Source of the DNA: Corbicula japonica
Lineage: Eukaryota > Mollusca > Bivalvia > Venerida > Cyrenidae
Reading direction: 5' to 3'
Assembly: GCA_038501625.1 (NCBI GenBank)
Contig: JAZAYU010000010.1
Coordinates: forward strand, 7,275,380 to 7,339,379
Length of the DNA stretch: 64,000 bases
Below are positions 56,580 through 64,000 of this stretch, one piece after another. The translations under genes were made by a program, and so were the position numbers. Each line of letters starts with the position of its first letter. Position 1 is the first letter of the stretch. Under the pieces are notes generated by a model. That model saw only the letters and a program-made list of their open reading frames with translations. It made no database searches and had not been told where the DNA came from.

Positions 56580-57022
56580 ATCTGCAACATGGAAACCACT
56601 CCAGGAACGTCGTAAAGAAGCAAGAGTCATCATGTTCTACAAAGCTATAAACAACAAAGTCACACTTGACAACTCGCAACTGATTTTGAACAACTCCACT
56701 ACTACCAGGAACACCAACATCCATTCCTACAAGATTCCATACTGCCGTACACTCTTTACACAGTCCTTCTTTCCACGCACGATTAAGGAATGGAACAACC
56801 TACCTCCAGAAGTCACGTCAGCCGGGCCAGTTGAGTCATGCTGTAATCAACTGTCCCAACTCTTTGTCTAATTGCTTCTTGTCTGTTTTTAACCTTCACT
56901 ATAAATATTTTTCACACTTTTTACTCTTATCTATTCTCTTTGTGCATTTTAACTTGGCAGTAAACTTCAGTCAGTTGAAGACGGCCAGTATACTGGAAGA
57001 AGACGAAGAAGAAGAAGTCTGA
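56580..57022 (+). pseudogene. 5'-truncated LINE, C-terminal end of ORF2
   Basis: An open frame reads ATWKPLQERRKEARVIMFYK, later HSYKIPYCRTLFTQSFFPRT and IKEWNNLPPEV. This is the typical C-terminal tail after the reverse transcriptase in CR1/L2/jockey-type LINEs (W-x-L-x-x-RR, SFFPRTI-x-WN-LP). The frame ends at 56871 and a short 3' tail ends in a GAAGAAGAC-type repeat at about 57015. The catalytic part is absent. Confidence 0.8.
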
Positions 57023-57411
57023 TAACAAATGATAAAACTCATTTCATTATTCCTGTTAGGGGGTAGGTAAATAAACTGGTAATACTGTAAAGCTGTAAGC
57101 TACCCAGGCTATCATAAAGCTCCTAGTTTACTTAACATAAACATCAGCACAAATTCTTGTCAACATAAAGAGGTTGGTTAAATTGCAAAAACTTGTAAAC
57201 AACCCAACTTGTTCAAGTTGCAGGAAAAGATGGCTACTGCTAGGTCTATTTATGCTTCAGTGGAAGTTGTGCAGTCAAATGCCCAATGCTGTGGATCAAC
57301 TTAGTTACAAATATCTTGCAGTTGTCTTATGGTCACTCTTACCCTTTCAATAGTCAAATTTGACAGAACTTGTGCAACAATGTTTCACCTTCATAACATT
57401 CAGCTGTCATT

Positions 57412-57425
57412 TGTGGGAATTTCCC
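57412..57425 (+). promoter_or_regulatory. Composite CSL / kappaB-type site upstream of MINDY
   Basis: TGTGGGAATTTCCC: a CSL-type TGTGGGAA (57412-57419) overlaps a perfect GGGAATTTCCC kappaB palindrome (57415-57425). It is about 145 bp before the MINDY ATG. Confidence 0.45.
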
Positions 57426-57448
57426 TTTCGGTGCCTCTAATGTTTACA

Positions 57449-57456
57449 TCACGTGA
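57449..57456. promoter_or_regulatory. TCACGTGA E-box upstream of MINDY
   Basis: A perfect 8-bp palindrome of the type bound by MiT/TFE and USF factors, 114 bp before the ATG. It is preceded by a TGTTTAC forkhead-like block. Confidence 0.4.
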
Positions 57457-57569
57457 GTTATCGCTTTGCACGAGAACTGAAACATGGAGTCTGACAGCTA
57501 AAATCTTGGCAGATAAAACTTAAGCAAATATTGACCGTAAGAGTTTCAAGAGTTTGAAGCATTTTAATT

Positions 57570-60500
57570 ATGTCTGAAAACATGGAAAAAGATAACATCA
57601 ATGACATTGCAGCGGAAAACACAAATCATAGCAACAGCGCCAATTTGTCTCACGCGGAAGCTGAAAACGTCTGTTCCCCACCCACTGCGGATCAAAGTAA
57701 AATTTATATGTCTCTTACATTTCGAGCGGGTCATCATATGATTTATAATTTAAGTTGCAAAACATAAAGATTCGATTGAATCTTTTTCTGATTTACTATT
57801 GTTCATCTGAGATTCATGTCACAGTACAAATCTAATCACTATTTAGGGAAGTTATAATTTTGTAAGCAGCCCAGATAGCTCCCTCCAGAGAACACTCTTC
57901 TTCTTCTTCCAATACTGTACATGATCCCACTCTGGGGCATTGTCGTACATATGGAACTCACCATGTAAGGAAGATGTTCTGACTTTTGAGTTCCATTCTG
58001 GCTGCACATCTTACTCACATTGTGACATTTGGCACCCAATGTGGTTCCATGGATGCTAGCATATTTAGCCACCAGCCTGTAATATGAAATTAAATTCACA
58101 ACACTCCCAATTAAAGGACTAATTTCCAAATTTGAGGGATTTATGCTGTGGTATGAATCTAGTCACTATTTAGGGACTGTTTGGAATTGGGTTTTGTTGC
58201 ACAAACTTAACATTGGCTATAACTTTTTCACTTCTAAATACTTATCTGTTGCTCTTTTGAAAAAAAAGGTAATACAAAATGGATAACTTATTATTTTACT
58301 TAATCCATCTGTCAAAATAATTATTTTTTTTATAAGTTATCAATTTTTTTTACATTTATTCATCAAACTACCAGTTTTTTCTGACAAAGTACCCAACGGC
58401 AATGCAAGTATTGAACTGAACACCAATGTTAAGCATTGCCCATTCCTGTCTTTATAATACAATTGTGACAGTTTTGAATTTGTGCAATAAGCCAAGCTTG
58501 AAATAAATGTTAATTATTAACACAATTAAAATATATGAGTAAGTAACAAAATAAATAAACAACTTCCTTTACTTTCCAGTTCTTATTGAAGAGGCTGATG
58601 CAGATGATGGAAACATAGGGCAGGATAATAAATCACAGAATAAAAAGCAGTCTGAACCAACAGATGCCATGAGAGATGATGAATGTCCTACTGATTCTAG
58701 GGGAGATAATAATGACTCGGCAAATGCTACTGATTTGAATGTTCCTGACACTGAAATAAGGGACAGTAACACAGATAAAGGAGCTGATGACAATACTTGC
58801 ACTGAAGATGTTAAGAATGAGCTCAGAAACAATAATATTGTTGAAAATAATCTCGAGTTGAAGGTAGATTTACCTGAGTTAGAATCAAAACCCTCAAATA
58901 CGTCAGACAATGCCTTGAGTGGTGTGGAAGGAGCATGTGCAAGCAATGATGCTGTATCAAATACAGCTAATGACACAGAAAGTATTCATCAAATAAAATG
59001 GATTTATTTCAAAAACAAGCAGGTGCCAATAATTACGCAGAATGAAAACGGACCGTGTCCTTTACTTGCCTTGATCAACGTTTTGCTGCTTCAGAACCGA
59101 ATAACATTGACGGCAAAGGCAGAGATTGTATCAGCGGGTCAGTTAATGGCTCACCTTGGAGACTGTGTTCTGCAGAATGTGCCAGGAGAAGAGGTAAATA
59201 AACTAGCGCAGTAAATATGTTTCAATCATAATTTAAGTTTGCACAGGGTTATTCTGGAAGTCGAAAGATTATTATCAACTATAATCATGTATTTGTACAC
59301 ATTTTGTTAGAGAGGAGTTTCAAACCAATGATCTTGATAGTTTTGACTTGTCAGATTTGCAGCAGGAACATCTGATCTAAATTGGTACTGTTAAAAAATT
59401 TGACATGAACATGGCAAACAAAATATTGATAGTTTGATATGGATTGATCATTTGTTATATAAACGTTTACTGAATAAGACACAGTTTTAATTACTTGTTT
59501 TTTTCCCCAATTTTAGATTTATTAATAACAGAATTCCCAATTCAGTAGGCATGGTTCCAAATCTTAGTAAAACAATGCTTGTTGTTTTCTTGATCAGGGT
59601 GTGTCAACTCCTTCACGTCTCAACTTTGAACAAAATATGGGAGATGCAATGGCTGTGATGTACAAACTACAGACAGGCCTAGATGTCAATGTCAGATTTA
59701 CTGGGTAAGTGTGCTCACTGTGATGAAGTGAATTTAAATATGGTTAATCAGCAAAAATGTTGATATTGCCAAGTTGTCTTGATGAGTATTTATCACCAGA
59801 AACATATTTAATTTGCACAAATTTGCACTAAGATCATGTTTTATCATGTAAACACAGTACATGACATTGTATCACATGACTTTCTAATTTTTTATGCCCC
59901 CACTAAGTTGGAGGCATATAGAGTTGCACTTGTCTGTCCGTCCGTCCGTACATCCCCCTTATCTTGTGGCATCAACTCCTCCTAAACTATCGGGTGGATT
60001 TGTTTCAAACTTGCACAGATGATCAAGCAGGATGTGTAGATGATCATACAGAAAGGATTTTCTCCTGCAACCATTTTTACCGTCGGTATTGCCCTTTGTT
60101 ATTCCTAATGTTGTTGCAGCAGTGAGGGCATCATTGTCCGAGGACGCATTCTAGTTTATAATCAGTTATATATTCTACTCTATTTCGGTTTGCACTGACA
60201 TTTCAATCTGATACCTTGATAACTGCAATGTACTAGTAATTTCTAATTCCATTACGCCATATATATGTGATTTGTGCAACCATTGTAGATCTAGATCCAT
60301 CAGCACATCCTTGCCAACTGATCTGGATCTGCACAGCTTGTGTCTTGTTCATAAACAAGCAAAGGAATCTAAAGTGAATAGTGTAGATCCTAATCAGAGG
60401 GCACATATGTGATGGCTGATCTGGGCTGAAGGTTATAAAGCTGAGATTGGAAACCAGTCTCAAATCTCAAGCATCTGATTGGCTGAAATGGCGACCAGTC

Positions 60501-62618
60501 GCCATTTCAGCCAATCAGATGCTTGAGATTTGAGACTGGTTTCCATGCTCAGTTTTATAACCTTGGGCACTGGATGTACACTGTTTACCCTGGTATAACA
60601 GCCTTATCCTATCAAGTCAAGGGTTTAATTAATTCAAAAAGATAACATTCAAATCACATTTAATGTTACTATGAAGAGGTTTATGTTGTAAAACGACTTT
60701 TGCGTTGTTATTCTCTTCTTCTGCGGTGAGCGCTTATTTGACGGCTGGTGTTACACGGGTTTATTGTTGTTGTACACAGAGTACTTGTTCTACACAAAGT
60801 TTTTTAGGTTTCTAAGTTTTTATTTGCGGTTTATAAAATAAATCCACATTTTTTTCAAGGTACAAGTTTTATTTCACAAAGTAATGTCTTAAGATTTCTA
60901 GCTCAATTTCCCTTTTTAATTTTTATTTTAACAAAGTCCTTTTAAACAGTTCATAAAGTTTCCACAAAGTATTATTTAATTTAGTCACAAAGTTTAAGTT
61001 AATTTATTCACAAAGTTTTTTGATAATGTTCTCCTAGAAAATTCAGTTTATATACCTTTTTAAAAAAAATGAAATTTACAACTTAACAATTGAGATTTTG
61101 ACAGATTAAGAAAGTAAGACCTAAAGCGCATTTAAACAAAAGGTGATAAAAGCTTCAGATTGATAAAAGTTGACAGTTCCTTACAATTCAAAGGAAATAA
61201 AATATATTAATCAGATATCAATCATGAAGTCTGGCTTCAGGTTCTCAATTTACTTAAGTACTTTACTTAAAATTAAGAAAGAGTAATATGAATTTTCCCT
61301 TTCAACAATTTACAAAATTAGTATTTTTAACAATAATTTGATTTTAATATTTTAATTTCACATTTCAAGTATCACGTATGTATTGCTTTTAAAATAAGGA
61401 ACATTTTGATACTGAACATGTTTTTATTTGATTTTCTATATTTATTATCAAAAATTTATTATGATAAAATACAAAATAATGGAAAATCTGCATCATAATA
61501 ATATTGATTTCTTGAATTTTCAGTGTTCGTGATTTTGAATACACATCAGAGTGCATAATATTTGATTTGTTACAAATTGCGTTATACCATGGTTGGCTGG
61601 TCGATCCACAAAATGTAACGGAGGTAGAGGCCGTCGGGAAATGTAGTTATAACCAGCTGGTGGAGAAAATTATTGTTCAAAAATCGTCCGATCAACCAAA
61701 TCTAGTCAGTGAAGGTATTTGCACTTTTCTTTTCTAATTAATTGTTCATGATTAATGATGTGCATGAGTACAGTATACACTGTATTCTGTTATGTCTATT
61801 TCAGCAGTAAACAATATTTAAAATGAACATAATTACCTACCCACCTTTTCAAATACCTGTATTCATATTGTGGATGTGACAGTTCAGGGCTGTCACTAGA
61901 CTTGCTAATCAGGGAGAGGTTTTGTCATAATTTTACTAAATTAGAAGTTAGGAGTCTACAGCATTCTTTCCTTATATAGATTGTAGTCTATACAAAATGA
62001 CTTCTCCCATAGCTCAAAGAAGGGAGAAGTCTGGTCACTTTTGGGAGACCACTTCTCCCAAGTCTCCCTCTAGCGAGAGCCCTGTCTGACTGTGTTACAA
62101 GGGAATATGATTAGATTGCGCTAAAAAGAGTTGTTAGTGTACCTCTATGCACAGTGCAGTGCTCTGTTTAGAAGAAGCCTTGGAGTACAATATTGTTTAC
62201 ATAAATGTTGTTATGCTTCATTTAACCCGTACTCCATGGATTCACTTTTCATCACATGGGCAAACAGTGCAGATCCTGATCAGCCAGAATATACTAGCCA
62301 TCTGATCTGGATCTACTCTGTTTGCTTCTTGGTTGGAAATAACCTTTAAAAATCTAAAACCAAAATGGTGTAGACCTTTATCAGATTGCGTGGATGTGGA
62401 CGCTGATCTGGATTTACACTGGTGACTCATTAGCTTGAGTAAACGGTATAATAATTAAATGTCTGTATGTTACAGCCTTAGTAGCAGAACAGTTCTTGGA
62501 GAGTTCTGCCTCACAGTTAACGTACCACGGTCTCAGTGAACTGTGCACACAGTTGAAGGAAGACGAACTGGCAGTACTGTTTAGAAACAACCATTTTACT
62601 ACACTTTACCGACACAAG
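57570..62618 (+). CDS. MINDY1/2: MINDY-1/2 (FAM63) Lys48-deubiquitinase, 3' part missing
   Basis: Cysteine protease of the MINDY family, which trims Lys48-linked polyubiquitin from the distal end. Exons: 57570-57696, 58580-59193, 59598-59704, 61524-61714, 62476-62618; all junctions have matching phase, 394 residues in view. Residues 1-175 are acidic, Asn/Asp/Ser-rich and disordered. The catalytic domain starts at IHQIKWIYFKNKQVPIITQ. ITQNENGPCPLLALINVLL holds the oxyanion Gln (196) and catalytic Cys (202) with the same spacing as human MINDY1. LMAHLGDCVL, TGLDVNVRFTGVRDFEYT and YHGWLVDPQ follow. FRNNHFTTLYRHK carries the catalytic His (386). The next exon, expected to encode the LYLLVTDQGF segment, was not found before 64000, so the gene continues outside. 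It lies head to head with RBPJ, 5.9 kb between start codons. Confidence 0.95.
57846..58180. repeat. Insert between imperfect direct repeats in MINDY intron 1
   Basis: AATCTAATCACTATTTAGGGA ends near 57846 and a one-mismatch copy lies near 58156-58176. Between them are about 300 bp with a GAAGAAGAAGAAG tract on the minus strand and a 96-codon minus-strand ORF of no known family. It may be a retroinsert with its target duplication. Confidence 0.4.
59893..60152. repeat. Dispersed repeat with CCCCCACTAAGTTGGAGGC end
   Basis: A TGCCCCCACT...GGAGGCATATAG head, a (CCGT)n tract and ATCTTGTGGCATCAACTCCT blocks, of a type widespread in molluscs (from memory). It lies in a MINDY intron. Confidence 0.5.
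60240..60628. mobile_element. MITE-B copy 27, interrupted by MITE-A
   Basis: The second hairpin breaks at GGCTGATCT and resumes at GGATGTACACTG after MITE-A copy 25. In a MINDY intron. Confidence 0.8.
60423..60568. mobile_element. MITE-A copy 25, nested
   Basis: Nearly perfect palindrome inside MITE-B copy 27. Confidence 0.92.
62222..62450. mobile_element. MITE-B copy 28
   Basis: Complete with decayed right terminus, ending about 25 bp before the MINDY exon at 62476. Confidence 0.78.
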
Positions 62619-62920
62619 GTATGTTGGCAAAATACACTATAAACTCTTCAGTAGCTCACCACAGCTAATGTCACGTTTGCAAAAAATGTAGATCCAGAGC
62701 AACTTGTATAATTAAATGCGCACTATGATTAAGATTTTAACTGTTCACTGTTCAGTTCATAAATTTCTGTAAAAAATCCCTGAAAAATATTAACTGACTT
62801 GCTGATCTATTTTCAAAGAAAAACCTTTAACAGAAATTCATCAGGTGAGGTGTACAACTGTGGTAATCTTCTCAGAGCTGTCAGTCAAAATTTTCAAACT
62901 AGTTTGCCAGCCCTGGAGTG

Positions 62921-62993
62921 TGCCCAAGATAATTAAACTTAAACCGGATACCAGTGTCAGATCTTAGGCAATCAGATGCTTAAGATGTGAGAA
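62921..62993. mobile_element. MITE-A fragment
   Basis: Diverged left arm (GTGCCCAAGATAATTAAAC...). Confidence 0.5.
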
Positions 62994-63507
62994 ATTCTTT
63001 TCAAAAGATTGAAAAACCAGAGTAAAGGGATAGCTGTGTACTCACAATGATGTTAGTTCCAGTCCATGCCAGTAGGACTTTGCAATGCCAAGACTACCTT
63101 TTGCAGTTTTTACTGGTATTTTAAGTCTTAAAGGTAGCCTAAAGTTTCATAAATTGAGCACTTGGTAAAAACAGAACAAAGTAGCAAAATGGCTGGGAAA
63201 ACTCTTATTGGTGCCAGACTTTAGTCATGTTTAATTTTTGGGTGTGGCTTATAATCTTGTGTGGCGTATATTTATTCAGTTACGCTAAAAAACAGGAAGA
63301 CAAACTGACAACTGTGTGGCCTCTATTCATACATTGACCAAAGAACAGGAAGACAAACTTACAATCCTGAATGATTGTTTATTTTATAAATATAGAATAT
63401 ATGTACAATGTGACTAACATAGTGGAACAAAGTGGCTGAAGTTTTTGTCCTGATGACTGTTTATCATCTTCCCAAAACATCACATCTGAAATCAAATCAT
63501 AAGACAT

Positions 63508-63728
63508 TTAACCATTTTCTCCATATACCGGTATACACATTTTCACGCATTTGCGACCAGTGTAGATCTGATCAGGATCTGCACTGGTCACATTTCGGTC
63601 AGAAATAATCTTACAAATCAAAAAGCAAACAGTTTAGATCCTGATCAGATGGCACTGATGTGCTGGCTGATCTGGATCTAAACTGTTCGCCCATGCAATA
63701 AAGGTGTATCTATGGAGGAAAGGGTTAA
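63508..63728. mobile_element. MITE-B copy 29 with both TTAA flanks
   Basis: TTAA at 63508-63511 and 63725-63728; the cleanest complete copy in the window. Confidence 0.9.
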
Positions 63729-64000
63729 TAATAAAGAAAATAAAGAAAACTTATTCAGCTACTATTTTTTCTTGTAACCTGTTAAATTGATTTCACAATG
63801 AAACAAAAGAAGGGTTCATTATTACAATTTTAAGGGTCATTTGTTGCATGGAATGGTCTTAAATTTTAATTAACTGTTCATGTTTTTAGAGAATTTCTAC
63901 ATATCTTTACTTCATCTCATGTTAAGAAATTGTTTTTCTCTTGGTTTTTTTTCACTTTTACCATTTTTTTTAGTTCACTTACAAAACACAGGCGTTTTGC

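Noticed and set aside
57839..58129. 96-codon minus-strand ORF in MINDY intron 1
   Set aside because: No recognised family; it lies inside a probable insertion.
63973..64000. Acceptor-like TTTTTTTTAG at the window end as the next MINDY exon
   Set aside because: In the required phase it would read FTYKTQAF, not the conserved LYLLVTDQGF segment.

Overview
The window is AT-rich metazoan nuclear DNA. It holds three spliced protein genes with GT-AG introns, embedded in a dense population of short inverted-repeat transposons. The gene content (a leucine-rich-repeat receptor tyrosine kinase without Ig domains, a CSL/Su(H) Notch effector, a MINDY deubiquitinase) and the style of the dispersed repeats suggest a mollusc, most likely a bivalve. 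That placement is inference; no species-diagnostic marker is present.

Layout. (1) 1-4.9 kb: a complete non-autonomous hAT-type element with an 8-bp target duplication, two PIF/Harbinger-type MITEs, and one orphan exon-like ORF. (2) 5.0-16.9 kb, plus strand: the 3' part of an LRR receptor tyrosine kinase (LRR exons, LRRCT, transmembrane segment, complete kinase, stop, polyA signal); its 5' exons lie upstream or were not recognised. (3) 17-30.6 kb: intergenic, made of a 50-bp minisatellite, several transposon families, a tRNA-like SINE head, a 2.1-kb element with a LINE endonuclease fragment and a 520-bp tandem duplication, and clusters of two MITE families. (4) 30.6-51.7 kb, minus strand: the complete RBPJ/Su(H) coding region. 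Thirteen coding exons, all phase-consistent, give 658 codons for the distal-start form. Two further candidate first exons splice in phase to downstream exons, and a 27-nt microexon lies at the start of the conserved core. (5) 51.7-57.5 kb: the head-to-head intergenic region between RBPJ and MINDY. It holds a cluster of CSL-type sites near the RBPJ start, a 30-bp minisatellite, MITEs, and a 5'-truncated LINE tail. (6) 57.6-62.6 kb, plus strand: the first five exons of a MINDY-1/2 deubiquitinase, with the catalytic Gln, Cys and His in view; the gene runs off the window.

Biology worth attention. The distal RBPJ N-terminus carries a PVDLS motif of the CtBP-binding type, and the RBPJ upstream region holds three CGTGGGAA sites (the binding motif of RBPJ itself) within about 700 bp. 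Together they suggest autoregulation and an isoform-specific corepressor link. Around the genes, one MITE family (called MITE-A here; about 25 copies, nearly perfect 145-bp palindromes) has repeatedly inserted next to or inside a second TTAA-flanked family (MITE-B; about 28 copies).

Exon borders were set by hand from splice consensus and reading phase; repeat borders without stated target duplications are approximate.
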